Shown: positions 26,940 to 35,395, numbered from the stretch's first letter. The stretch: 46,685 nt of DNA from Blastocatellia bacterium (GCA_019695185.1 JAIBAN010000066.1:1-46685); one strand, 5' to 3'. Notes: a model not told the origin generated them from the sequence alone. A program made the numbers and translations.

Positions 26940-29092
26940 AGCTGACTGAGAGCCACCAGACTGTTTTGCAGTTCTTTGCTATGACCGGATGTTGCTGCCG
27001 GCGAGACTTTGACCAGATTCCGGGCCGCCCGTTGCGGGGCGCTCACCTGCTGATGGAATTGGCGCGCCAATTGTTCCAGTTGAGCTTTGCCCGGCAGATC
27101 AAAAACCTTGACTGTCGTTTGGGTTACGGCCCAAACGTAGCTTGTTTCCTTGCCGAGCATAAATTCCAGCAGCATCGTGTCCGAATCCAAGAGCCGTTGC
27201 TGGATTGTTGTAACCGGAAGCGGTTCAGGGGCGGTTAAATGGGCATAGCGCGGATGTCGGCTGCGGAGGGTGGCCTGCACCTGCCGGTACTCGTCCAGCA
27301 GGACGGCGCATTCCTTTTGGGTAGCCTCAATCCGGCTCTGTGGTTGTTTCCGCAACAACAGCCGGGTGACGAGTTCCTGTTTGGCTTTGATGAGTTCCTT
27401 TAACTCTTGTTCGCGTTTGACCAACTCCACCGGGCCATCGGCGGTCAGGTCCAGTTCGCGTTCCCGCAACTGGTCGGCCAGGCTTTTCGCACGAGCCTGT
27501 TCGCTGGCCGTCAAAGCCACCGCCACATAGCCGCGTTCGGGAAGCTGCCGATGCAGCCTGACCAAAATATCCACATACATTTCATAGATGTCCCGGACAT
27601 GGGCAAAGAAACTGGCTCTCAGTTCCTGGTTGGCGGTGGCGGAACGGACAAACTCTGCCAACGGGAGCGCCAGTTCAAGCTGGTTCTTAGCCTCAGAGAG
27701 GTCTTGTTGGTCGCGCACCACCCGCGCCAGCCAGCACCGATGAAAGAACTCCATCATTCGGTCACCGTTGGAACGGGCCAGCCTCAACCCTGCCTGAAAG
27801 GTCAGCGCCGCACTGGTCAGTTTTTTTTGCCGATATTGGATTTCCCCGATGTTTTTCAGAATGCGGGTTTCGAAACTTCGGTTTTCTGCTTCCCGGACCA
27901 TTTTCAACGCCTGTTGATAATAGTCATCCGCCAGATTCAAATCGCCGCTTTTAAGGAACACCTGCCCCAGGTTGTTGAGTGTTTGGGCTTCACCGGTTTT
28001 GTCTTTAATGGCCCGGCGGATTTCGAGAGCCTGTTCAAGCAGGGGGATAGCCTGGGGGTACGCGCCCCTGACCAATTCCGCCGCTCCCAGGTTATTGAGG
28101 ATTTGGGCTTGTAGGCTCTGGTCACCCGATTGGCGGGCGAGGTCAAGCGCGGGCTGGTAATTTCGGGCTGCTTGCTCGCCATCACGCAAATTCAAAAAAA
28201 CACTCCCGATACGTTGCCTGGTGATGGCCTCTCCGCGTTTATCTCCGATTTCCTGTTGTAATTTGAGAGCCATTTGAAAGGTTGTCAGAGCTTTTTGGGA
28301 TTCACCAAAAAGGGTGTAAAGCAACCCCATGGCGGTCAGAGTGGAGGCTTCGGCACGAGTATCCTGAGTTTCCTGCCACAACCGGAGGGCCTGCTGGTAA
28401 TGGTCCAGCGCCTTTTGATTTTCTCCGGAAGCAAAATACACATCCGCCAAACTGTGCAGGAGGTGAGCCTGCGTTTGGGGATTGGCGGTTTTCTGATTGA
28501 GTTGCAAGGCTTCCTGATAGTAGCCGACGGCTTTTCCGGTTTCCCCCTGCGCCGCATAGGTTAAACCAAGGTTGGTCAACAGGGTGGTTTGCCGCACCTG
28601 ATTCCCTAATTTTTGCTCCAGTTGCAGGGCTTGCAGGAAATATTCCTGGGCCTTGGTTTTGTCTCCCAAATCGGAATAGACGGTGCCAATCGTGGTCAGC
28701 ACATCGGCTTCGTTGGGTTCATCGGGCACTTCCCGAAAAAGAGTCAGGGCTGACTGCAACAGCGGCAGGGCTTGGGAGTTTTTCCCTAAATCAGCCCAAA
28801 TCAACCCTTGCTGGGAAAGACATTTGGCCTCCCCCCTTTTGAACCGGGCGGCATGAAACAACCCAGCCGCCGCCCCATATTTTTGGAGGGCAGCTTCGCG
28901 GTCGGCTTTGGTGTTTTTTTTGAAAAGGGCGTCAGCTTCAGCGAAAAGCGTGTGGGCTTCAGCCAAGGTGGTTGTTTGTTCCTGAGCCACAAGCGGAAGC
29001 GGGGACAGAACGGAAAAACCGCACAACCCGGCCAGCAGGAACCCAAACAGGAAGCTGCGGAAAATCGGAAGTCGTGAAATGATGGTTTGCAT
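26912..29092 (-). CDS. Secreted TPR-repeat part of a TPR-CHAT protein (frameshifted at its 3' end)
   Basis: About 726 residues from the ATG at 29092, chosen because it directly starts a signal peptide or anchor (MQTIISRLPIFRSFLFGFLL...PLPLVAQ); an upstream in-frame TTG adds nothing conserved. About ten TPR repeats follow (e.g. DVLTTIGTVYSDLGDKTKAQ, TTLLTNLGLTYAAQGETGKA), the usual sensing array of TPR-CHAT proteins. Next come a helical region (RELDLTADGPVELVKREQEL) and the pre-CHAT strand motif LLEFMLGKETSYVWAVT. The frame then ends in LSQLCWVRLDLN, whereas the other frame reads LLGPIGPELTGKRL, the expected continuation. Intact, the protein would be about 1040 residues and exported. It is divergent from the WD40-caspase gene across 385 bases. 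Confidence 0.88.
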   Translation of the reverse strand: MQTIISRLPIFRSFLFGFLLAGLCGFSVLSPLPLVAQEQTTTLAEAHTLFAEADALFKKNTKADREAALQKYGAAAGLFHAARFKRGEAKCLSQQGLIWADLGKNSQALPLLQSALTLFREVPDEPNEADVLTTIGTVYSDLGDKTKAQEYFLQALQLEQKLGNQVRQTTLLTNLGLTYAAQGETGKAVGYYQEALQLNQKTANPQTQAHLLHSLADVYFASGENQKALDHYQQALRLWQETQDTRAEASTLTAMGLLYTLFGESQKALTTFQMALKLQQEIGDKRGEAITRQRIGSVFLNLRDGEQAARNYQPALDLARQSGDQSLQAQILNNLGAAELVRGAYPQAIPLLEQALEIRRAIKDKTGEAQTLNNLGQVFLKSGDLNLADDYYQQALKMVREAENRSFETRILKNIGEIQYRQKKLTSAALTFQAGLRLARSNGDRMMEFFHRCWLARVVRDQQDLSEAKNQLELALPLAEFVRSATANQELRASFFAHVRDIYEMYVDILVRLHRQLPERGYVAVALTASEQARAKSLADQLRERELDLTADGPVELVKREQELKELIKAKQELVTRLLLRKQPQSRIEATQKECAVLLDEYRQVQATLRSRHPRYAHLTAPEPLPVTTIQQRLLDSDTMLLEFMLGKETSYVWAVTQTTVKVFDLPGKAQLEQLARQFHQQVSAPQRAARNLVKVSPAATSGHSKELQNSLVALSQLCWVRLDLN

Positions 29093-29477
29093 AACCTTGT
29101 AATGGAATGTTTGGGCCAACTAAGGTCGTCGGTTTCAGGGATTTTCATTCTACTCCGGTGTGTGAAAATCCGGAAATGGCAGCGGAAGGGCTTCCTGGTT
29201 TTTTGGCCACAACCCTGGCTGAACCCTTCCGGAGGGGTGCGGCAGAATCCTGGGTTCGCTCTTGCCAAACACTCGGCAAAACTGTTTTGAATTTCCGGTT
29301 ATTCGTATAACTAACCCAATTGAAATCAACATTTTGACTGCAAAGTGACCGCAGTCACTTTTTTATGCTGGTGGTCGCCCTGGCAGGTGGTAAAATCTGC
29401 TTTCCAGGGTTGATGACGATGCAATTATTCCCGATTTGGCCTGCCACTTTTTTCAACCACTGGCCTGGGAGGGTTTT
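29093..29477. promoter_or_regulatory. Divergent intergenic region between the two protease genes
   Basis: 385 bases with no gene, which must hold the promoters of both the TPR-CHAT gene (minus) and the WD40-caspase gene (plus). It contains copy 1 of the 67-bp direct repeat (29298-29364) with its near-palindrome, so one regulator could act on both genes. Convincing sigma-70 boxes were not placed: TTGACT at 29334-29339 sits immediately before the palindrome, but a -10 at the right distance is not clear. Confidence 0.5.
29298..29364 (+). repeat. 67-bp direct repeat, copy 1, with 20-bp near-palindrome
   Basis: Aligns without gaps to 33382-33448, with about 56 of 67 bases identical. The blocks are GTTATTCGTAT, TGAAATCA and a near-palindrome AAAGTGACCGCAGTCACTTT at 29342-29361 (nine of ten pairs), followed by T's. 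It lies about 115 bases upstream of the WD40-caspase start codon. Possible roles are an operator, a partition-protein site, or a boundary of a moved segment. Confidence 0.8.
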
Positions 29478-32400
29478 ATGCCACAGCCATATTTTTGGTC
29501 TTTGCTCAGAAACCACTCTTTATGGCTGGCACTGTGGGCGGTGGCGGTTGTTGGTTTTGGAACAGGCCGCCCGGTTCAGCTTCGGTTGCCGCTGAAAAAG
29601 GCGGATTCACCGGCTTTGGTGGTCCAGCTTGGTCATTCGGGTTCCATCACCTCCGTCGCCTTTTCCCCCGACGGAACACTGGCTGTTTCAGGCGGACTGG
29701 ACCGCTCGGTGAAAGTCTGGGAAGTCACTTCCGGACGCGAAATCCGCACCCTTCGGGGGCATCTCCAGGGCGTCAATGCGGTGGCGGTCTCACCCGATGG
29801 GAAGACCGTGGCTTCAGCCAGCGGTTCCAACTGGTATTACAAAGCCGAAGAGATTGAAAACGACATCAAACTGTGGGACATCACCACCGGCCACGAACTG
29901 AAAACCCTGCGCGGTCATCGGGCCTGGGTTTCAGGGCTCGTTTTTTCTCAGGACGGCAGCAGGCTTTTTTCCAGCGGTGGAACCAGTAAACTGGCCCACC
30001 AAGGGTATGTGGACGCCGTGGATGGCACCATCCGGGTTTGGGACGTGGCTTCAGGAACCGAACTGAAAAAACTGGAAACCAAGGTGGAACTGACTTCCCT
30101 GGCACTTTCTCCCGGCGGCCAAACCGTGGCGGCAGGCAGTTCCGATATGACCGTCAGATTGTGGGATGTGCCGTCCGGGGCGCAGCTTTACGAACTGCGC
30201 GGCCACCGGGCCCCGGTCTGGTGCGTGGCATTTTCACCGGATGGAAAGTGGGTGCTGTCCGGGTCCGGCAGAGAGCAATTCAGCTATACCAATGGCGTAC
30301 CTGATGCAGTGGATAACACCGTTCGGCTGTGGAATGCCGCGACCGGAGCGTTGGTTCATATTTTTACCGGACATTCCCAAAAATCGGGTGAGGTGGATTT
30401 TGGCAAAGTTTCCGGGGTCGGGTTTACGCCTGACGGAACCAGGGCTTTTTCGGTTTCCTTTGACCAGACGGTCCGGTTGTGGAATCTGGCGGGCGTGGAA
30501 GGGGAAAACCCATCGTCCCCGGCCAGCGTTCCGGACGCCCGGATGGAAAAAATCCTGCGGGGACATACCCAGCCAATCAAAGCGGTGACGGTTGCTCCGG
30601 ATGGAAAAACCCTGCTGTCAGCCGGGGCTGACAAAATGCTCCGGCTGTGGAACGTCACGACCGGCAATCAGGAACAAACCTTTGCCGGACACGCCTCGCC
30701 GGTCCATCTGGCCAATATTTCACCCGATGGGCGGTTTTTGGTGACTGGTGGCTGGGACCAGATTCTCAAAGTTTGGGATACCGGCACCGGACGGGAAATG
30801 CTCCGGATTCCGGACCATTTCTTTGGGGTCCGGGAGGTGGTGTTCACGCCCGACAGCCGTTTGATGGCCACCACCGGGAGCGGGCCGGATTGCTACAAGG
30901 TCAAGCTCTGGGAGGTTGAAACCGGCACCCTGGTCCGGACCTTGACCGGTCATCAGGGAACGGTCGGCTGTCTGGCTCTGTCACCAGACGGAAAATGGAT
31001 TGCCACCGGCAGTTATGACCGGACCGTCAAACTGTGGGAAGTGGCCACGGGAAAGCTGCTTCAGACCTTTTCCGGTGAACAGCCCAACGAAATCCGCAGT
31101 CTGGCCTTTTCACCTGATGCCACCCGGATTGTTTCAGCGAGTTTCGACCCCGGCGGCGATTCAGCCAAGGCGCTCAAGATTTGGGATGTTTCAACCGGAA
31201 AAGTGCTTGTGCAGGGAAAAGGCCGCCACGGCGGCTTTCAAACCGTTGTCTGGTCGCCGGACGGAAAATGGATTGCCACCGGGAACGGCGATGTTTCCGC
31301 CACATTGTGGGACGCCGCCACCGGCATCGAACGTCTGACGGTGGGGGGTGTTACAGCCGAGGTGATGAGTGTGGCCTTTGCGCCCGATGGCCGTTCGTTT
31401 CTGTGTGGAAGTAAAGCAGGCTCGGTGGAACTGCGCCGGACTGAAACGGGTGAACTCCTGCAAACCTTTGCCGGGCACTCCGATTGGGTTGAAAGCGTGG
31501 CGTTTCTGCCCCAACCCAATGTGTTTTTGAGCGCGGGATTTGATGGGACCGTCAAACTGTGGCGGATTTCCCCCGGAACCAATCCCACCACACCCACACG
31601 GGAACTCTGTGTTTTGACTTCGTTTGATGACGGTCATTGGGCGGTGGTCACACCCGCAGGTCGTTTTGACACGGACCAGTTGGACGGCACGCCCAGCCTC
31701 CATTGGGTCATGCCGGACGACCCGGTGCGGCCATTGGCCCTGGAGCTTTTCTTGCGGGAATATTACGAACCCCGTTTATTGCCCCGGTTACTTGCGGGGG
31801 AAACGTTTCAGCCGGTGCGCGGGCTGGAGGAGCTGAACCGGGCCCAACCCCAGGTTGCCATCACCAGCATCACACCAAATCCGGAACAGCCCGACAGCCT
31901 GGACATCACCGTCACGGTCAAACCAACCGTGCTGCGGTTTTCCCAACCAGCGGAAAAAACAATGGAGAGCGGAATGTTCGACCTCCGGTTGTTTCGCAAC
32001 GGACAACTGGTCGGGTTCGCGCCGGAAACCGATGGAGCCCTGGTGCCAAATCAGGCGGGAGCTTTTACCCGCACCTTTACCCGCATCAGATATGCCCAGG
32101 CAATCCAGCCTCAAACACTGGAATTTACCGCCTATGCCTTTAACCGGGACCGCATCAAAAGCCCTACTGCCAAAGTCATGTTCCAGGTCCCTGCCGCCGT
32201 CAAACCGCCGCCGGGCCGGGCCTGGCTGGTCAACATTGGCGTCAATGCCTATGACCAACCTGATTTTGATTTGAATTTTGCCGCCAATGACGCCCGCATT
32301 TTGCAGCGGGTCCTGAGTGAAAAACTCAAACAGTCGGGGCAGTTTTCCGAGGTTGTCACCGTTCCGCTGATTTCCGAGGCAAAGACCGAAAAAGGGCACC

Positions 32401-33245
32401 GGACCATGACGACCAATCAGGCCCGCAAAAGCCATATCAAAGGAGTGTTTGAGTTGTTGGCGGGAAAAAAGCCATCGGTTGACCTTTCCGGGGTTCCCCA
32501 CGGGGAGGAAGTGCGAAAAGCCACTCCCGCTGATTTCCTGCTGATTTCATTTGCTGCGCATGGATACCGGGATGATTTTGGGACGTTTTACTTCGTGCCT
32601 TCGGATACCGGACCCGTCACCTCCGACACGAATTTGGCTGACCTCTTGACCCGGTTTATCTCCAATGACGAGCTTTCCGAATGGTTGCGCGAGGTTGACG
32701 CCGGGGAAATCGTGTTGATTGCCGATGCCTGCCATTCGGCAGCACTGGTGGAAGGCGAAGCATTCAAACCGGCCCCGATGGGAAGCCGTGGTTTGGGGCA
32801 ACTGGCTTATGACAAGGGGCTCCGGATATTAAGCGCAACCCAATCTGACAATGTGGCGCTTGAAAACCAGAAGCTGCAACATGGGTTGCTCACCTATGCG
32901 CTGGTGCGGGAAGGGATTGAAGCCCGCCGGGCTGACTTTCAACCGGAGGACCATTCCATCACTCTGTCCGAATGGCTGCACTTCGGTTTGAAACGGGTTC
33001 CGGGACTTTTTCAGGAAATCAAAACCGGGAAAGTTCAACCTGTGGGGAATAAAGAAACCCGGATACTGACGCTCCCTGGTGGAAAAAACCGGCTGGTCTT
33101 TCCGGAACCGGGCAAAAAGGCCATCCCGGAAGACCGTTCCCTGCGGCTCAAACCCAAGGATGAAGCTGAGATTCAGCGTCCGGCGTTGTTTGACTTTACC
33201 CGCAACCGAAAGGAAATCACGTTAGGAAACTGGCCGGAAAAATGA
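29478..33245 (+). CDS. WD40-repeat protein with C-terminal caspase-like (peptidase C14) domain
   Basis: About 1255 residues from the ATG at 29478, with GGGAGG five bases upstream; an in-frame TTG at 29436 would precede this site. Residues about 10-32 are one hydrophobic segment (LWLALWAVAVVGFGTG), a signal peptide or membrane anchor. Residues about 50-700 hold 14 WD40 repeats (GHxxxVxxVAFSPDGxxxxSGSxDxTVxLWxV), enough for two seven-bladed propellers. A beta-rich linker follows (about 740-900). The caspase domain (about 915-1190) opens with AWLVNIGVNAYDQPDFDLNFAANDA and keeps the catalytic pair His1028 (SFAAHGY) and Cys1085 (IADACHSA). A basic tail follows. WD40-caspases are known in filamentous cyanobacteria and other complex bacteria, with roles mostly unproven. 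Here the gene is flanked by a direct repeat and faces the TPR-CHAT gene. Confidence 0.93.
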   Translation: MPQPYFWSLLRNHSLWLALWAVAVVGFGTGRPVQLRLPLKKADSPALVVQLGHSGSITSVAFSPDGTLAVSGGLDRSVKVWEVTSGREIRTLRGHLQGVNAVAVSPDGKTVASASGSNWYYKAEEIENDIKLWDITTGHELKTLRGHRAWVSGLVFSQDGSRLFSSGGTSKLAHQGYVDAVDGTIRVWDVASGTELKKLETKVELTSLALSPGGQTVAAGSSDMTVRLWDVPSGAQLYELRGHRAPVWCVAFSPDGKWVLSGSGREQFSYTNGVPDAVDNTVRLWNAATGALVHIFTGHSQKSGEVDFGKVSGVGFTPDGTRAFSVSFDQTVRLWNLAGVEGENPSSPASVPDARMEKILRGHTQPIKAVTVAPDGKTLLSAGADKMLRLWNVTTGNQEQTFAGHASPVHLANISPDGRFLVTGGWDQILKVWDTGTGREMLRIPDHFFGVREVVFTPDSRLMATTGSGPDCYKVKLWEVETGTLVRTLTGHQGTVGCLALSPDGKWIATGSYDRTVKLWEVATGKLLQTFSGEQPNEIRSLAFSPDATRIVSASFDPGGDSAKALKIWDVSTGKVLVQGKGRHGGFQTVVWSPDGKWIATGNGDVSATLWDAATGIERLTVGGVTAEVMSVAFAPDGRSFLCGSKAGSVELRRTETGELLQTFAGHSDWVESVAFLPQPNVFLSAGFDGTVKLWRISPGTNPTTPTRELCVLTSFDDGHWAVVTPAGRFDTDQLDGTPSLHWVMPDDPVRPLALELFLREYYEPRLLPRLLAGETFQPVRGLEELNRAQPQVAITSITPNPEQPDSLDITVTVKPTVLRFSQPAEKTMESGMFDLRLFRNGQLVGFAPETDGALVPNQAGAFTRTFTRIRYAQAIQPQTLEFTAYAFNRDRIKSPTAKVMFQVPAAVKPPPGRAWLVNIGVNAYDQPDFDLNFAANDARILQRVLSEKLKQSGQFSEVVTVPLISEAKTEKGHRTMTTNQARKSHIKGVFELLAGKKPSVDLSGVPHGEEVRKATPADFLLISFAAHGYRDDFGTFYFVPSDTGPVTSDTNLADLLTRFISNDELSEWLREVDAGEIVLIADACHSAALVEGEAFKPAPMGSRGLGQLAYDKGLRILSATQSDNVALENQKLQHGLLTYALVREGIEARRADFQPEDHSITLSEWLHFGLKRVPGLFQEIKTGKVQPVGNKETRILTLPGGKNRLVFPEPGKKAIPEDRSLRLKPKDEAEIQRPALFDFTRNRKEITLGNWPEK

Positions 33246-33332
33246 ACCTGCACTCCACAGTTGTTTCTTTTCCTTCGCCCCTCAGCTTGCGAAACAAACC
33301 AAAGGGGAAGGCATTCCACAATTGATGGTTGT

Positions 33333-33358
33333 GCATTGGGAAAGGACGTTCCCAATGC
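33333..33358 (+). terminator. Hairpin terminator after the WD40-caspase gene
   Basis: A 10-bp perfect stem (GCATTGGGAA / TTCCCAATGC) with a 6-base loop, 88 bases after the stop codon, followed within about 12 bases by T-rich sequence (TTTTGATTTTT). It may also stop transcription from the opposing parB gene. The T-run does not abut the stem, so confidence is moderate. Confidence 0.55.
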
Positions 33359-33381
33359 CAATTCCATGTTTTGATTTTTCC

Positions 33382-33448
33382 GTTATTCGTATCATCAAAC
33401 CATTTGAAATCAGCAATTTGACCTCAAAGTGACCGCGGTCACTTTTTC
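33382..33448 (+). repeat. 67-bp direct repeat, copy 2, with perfect 20-bp palindrome
   Basis: Same orientation and spacing of blocks as 29298-29364. Its palindrome AAAGTGACCGCGGTCACTTT at 33426-33445 is perfect over all 20 bases. It lies between the 3' ends of the WD40-caspase gene and parB, 25 bases from the parB stop. No start codon lies downstream within promoter distance on the plus strand, so a site for a DNA-binding or partition protein, or an insertion boundary, fits better than an ordinary promoter operator. Confidence 0.85.
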
Positions 33449-33469
33449 CCGGAAACCGGTCACAAACGG

Positions 33470-34354
33470 TTACCCGGTGACGGGTGGAACCGGCGGTTCC
33501 TGCGCCAGCCGCGTCTCCACTTCATCCAATGCCCGGCGCAGAAAATCCCGGTAATCAACCAGCGTCAATTCCTTTCGTTTGGCCCTGGTGTGAATTTCAA
33601 CCACAAAAGACAGGCGGCGGGCATCATCCCGCAGTTCAAATCGTTTGCGGTTGCTGGATTGGACGGCGGCGGGAAGCCGGGGCGGTGAGTCAGCCGGACC
33701 GACTTCGTTTGGAACCTCCTGGCTGACCCGAATCAACCGCATGACTTCGGCTTTGCGCCGATTGGCCGGCAGGGCCTGGACCCGCAGCAGCATTCGCTGT
33801 GACAGGTCGGGAATGTGCGTACAGAGGTCCAGCAGGTCATCTTCCAGGTTTTTGACCCGCATCCATTTTTTGAAGGCATCGGTTTTCATGCCGACCGCCG
33901 CGCTGGCCTGCTCGTAGGTGCCACAGGAATCGGCCAGTTCCTTGAAAGCCCGCAGCCGGTCCACGGCATGCAATTCCTCCCGCTGAACGTTTTCCACCAG
34001 GGCCAGCACTTTGAGGTCCAGGTCGGAAACGCCTTCGCGGAGCACCACCGGAACCGTTTGCAGGCCAGCCCGGCGCGCGGCTTCCAACCGCCGATGACCG
34101 GCAATCAGAGTGTAGCGTTGTTCAGGTTCCGGGCGAGCCAACAACGGCTGCAACACCCCATGTTCTTTGATGCTGGCGGTCAAATCCTCCAACACGGCCT
34201 CTGAAAAAACCTTGCGTGGCTGGTGGGGGTTGGGGCTGAGGGCAGTCAGGGCCAGATGTTTGACGGATTCCCCGGCCTGCATTCCATCCTGGTACAGGCT
34301 GGCAATCGCTGCAATCCGTTGACTCGACACCGCATCAGGAAACTTTTTAGCCAT
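33470..34354 (-). CDS. parB: ParB/Spo0J-family partition protein
   Basis: 294 residues. The start at 34354 has a perfect AGGAGGTG four bases upstream and overlaps the end of parA by eight bases, so the two are translationally coupled; the frame stays open further upstream only because it overlaps parA. The N-terminal ParB domain shows LSPNPHQPRKVF, IKEHGVLQPLLARP, the CTPase/arginine motif LIAGHRRLEAARRAGL and ENVQREELHAVDRLRAF. A central helix-turn-helix region follows (CGTYEQASAAVGMKTDAFKKWM), then a charged C-terminal part of about 85 residues. It should bind a centromere-like DNA site and stimulate ParA. I see no canonical Spo0J parS, but a perfect 20-bp palindrome lies 25 bases past its 3' end. 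Confidence 0.9.
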   Translation of the reverse strand: MAKKFPDAVSSQRIAAIASLYQDGMQAGESVKHLALTALSPNPHQPRKVFSEAVLEDLTASIKEHGVLQPLLARPEPEQRYTLIAGHRRLEAARRAGLQTVPVVLREGVSDLDLKVLALVENVQREELHAVDRLRAFKELADSCGTYEQASAAVGMKTDAFKKWMRVKNLEDDLLDLCTHIPDLSQRMLLRVQALPANRRKAEVMRLIRVSQEVPNEVGPADSPPRLPAAVQSSNRKRFELRDDARRLSFVVEIHTRAKRKELTLVDYRDFLRRALDEVETRLAQEPPVPPVTG

Positions 34355-35156
34355 TGGCCACCTCCTGGAAACGGCTGCGGGTGGTTCCCCACAGAGCGTC
34401 CGCCACAGCCGCCACATCCTGAATGACGGGGCATTTGGGGGCATAGCTTTTGAGCGGTTTCGCATGCGTGCCGGCTTCGCTGACGGCAATGTAATCCCGG
34501 ATGGGCGGTAAGGTCGGGTATCCCAACGCCGTGCAGAGTTTGGTTTCAATCTCCTGCAAATGGTGCCGATGGAGCACCAGCCGCTGGTTGTAGAGCGTGG
34601 GAACCACTCCCAAAATCCGTATCGGTTCCAGCCGCATGTTGCGGCGGCGGCGCTGGGTTTTGCCCACCTCAATCTGGACTTCGCTGAAACTCAAAACGGA
34701 TTTGGCTTCGGTTTGCACCGGAATCAGCATGGCGTCGGCTCCAAACAGAATCTGAACCGTGATTTCCGAAATCTTGGGCGGGCAATCCACCAGCACCACG
34801 TCGTAGGCGCGGCGCAGGTCCTCGGTCACTCCCAGAAAGCGGGCCGGGTCCTGTTGTTGGGTGAGGGAAATTTCATCTGCGTTCAGATTGCGGTTGGCCA
34901 ACCCCAGGTCCGGTCCGAATTTTGAACGGTGAACCACTGGCGGCCCATTGGATTCGGCGGAACAGACCTCATGCCAGAACATCTCCGAGGCCGTCCGTTC
35001 ATGGGGTGCCTCGCCGAAAAATGCACCGAGGGTGCCCTGGGCATCGCCATCCACCAGCAGGACTTTGAAGCCTCGTTCATGCAATTCAAACCCCAAATCC
35101 CTGGTGAGTGAGGTTTTCCCTACACCACCTGCTTGGTTGAATACTGCCACAATCAT
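34347..35156 (-). CDS. parA: ParA-family ATPase, plasmid-type, atypical Walker A
   Basis: 269 residues; ATG at 35156 with GGAG seven bases upstream. The N-terminal NQAGGVGKTSL is a P-loop of the ParA/Soj type, but the signature Lys of KGGxGK is replaced by Ala at residue 9; the P-loop Lys14 is kept. Walker B-like VVLVDCPPKISEI and the later LIPVQTEAKSVLSFSEVQ match the family. There is no N-terminal regulatory helix-turn-helix, so it is a type Ib-like or chromosomal-size ParA. Together with parB it should move or place DNA or another cargo. NQAGG-type P-loops are known to me mainly from plasmid and cyanobacterial ParA proteins, so a plasmid or integrated-element origin is plausible. Its start faces the kinase gene at 35396. 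Confidence 0.9.
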   Translation of the reverse strand: MIVAVFNQAGGVGKTSLTRDLGFELHERGFKVLLVDGDAQGTLGAFFGEAPHERTASEMFWHEVCSAESNGPPVVHRSKFGPDLGLANRNLNADEISLTQQQDPARFLGVTEDLRRAYDVVLVDCPPKISEITVQILFGADAMLIPVQTEAKSVLSFSEVQIEVGKTQRRRRNMRLEPIRILGVVPTLYNQRLVLHRHHLQEIETKLCTALGYPTLPPIRDYIAVSEAGTHAKPLKSYAPKCPVIQDVAAVADALWGTTRSRFQEVANG

Positions 35157-35395
35157 TTTGTTGCTCCGGAATCAATCGAGGAGGAGTGAAAAGCCGAGCA
35201 TATCCGGACCAGGGCGGTTGTGCAATCACCTCTCTCCCTCCTGGGAACCTCATGTGGGAGACTTCTCCCGGTTTTCACGCAACCAAAGCCCTCGCAGTTT
35301 CTGGATGGATTTTTGCACTTTTGCGCTAAAATAAAACATTGACTTGTTGGAAGGCATTCGTCACTGGCTTCCGGTTCACCAGACTTGAGGTTTTC
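35157..35395. promoter_or_regulatory. Divergent promoter region of parAB and the TPR kinase
   Basis: 239 bases without a gene between the divergent parA and kinase starts. A short palindrome GGGAGACTTCTCCC lies at about 35253-35267, and an A/T-rich stretch (GCGCTAAAATAAAACATTGAC, about 35323-35343) lies 55-75 bases before the kinase start and may include its -10 region. No firm promoter boxes or canonical parS were found. Confidence 0.4.

Noticed and set aside
29298..29364. 67-bp repeat considered as an integron attC site
   Set aside because: No integrase, no GTTRRRY core at both ends, and the flanked gene is far larger than usual cassettes.
33246..35395. Canonical Spo0J-type parS (TGTTTCACGTGAAACA) near parAB
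   Set aside because: No full site found by reading; only partial words such as GTTTTCACG at about 35269 occur.
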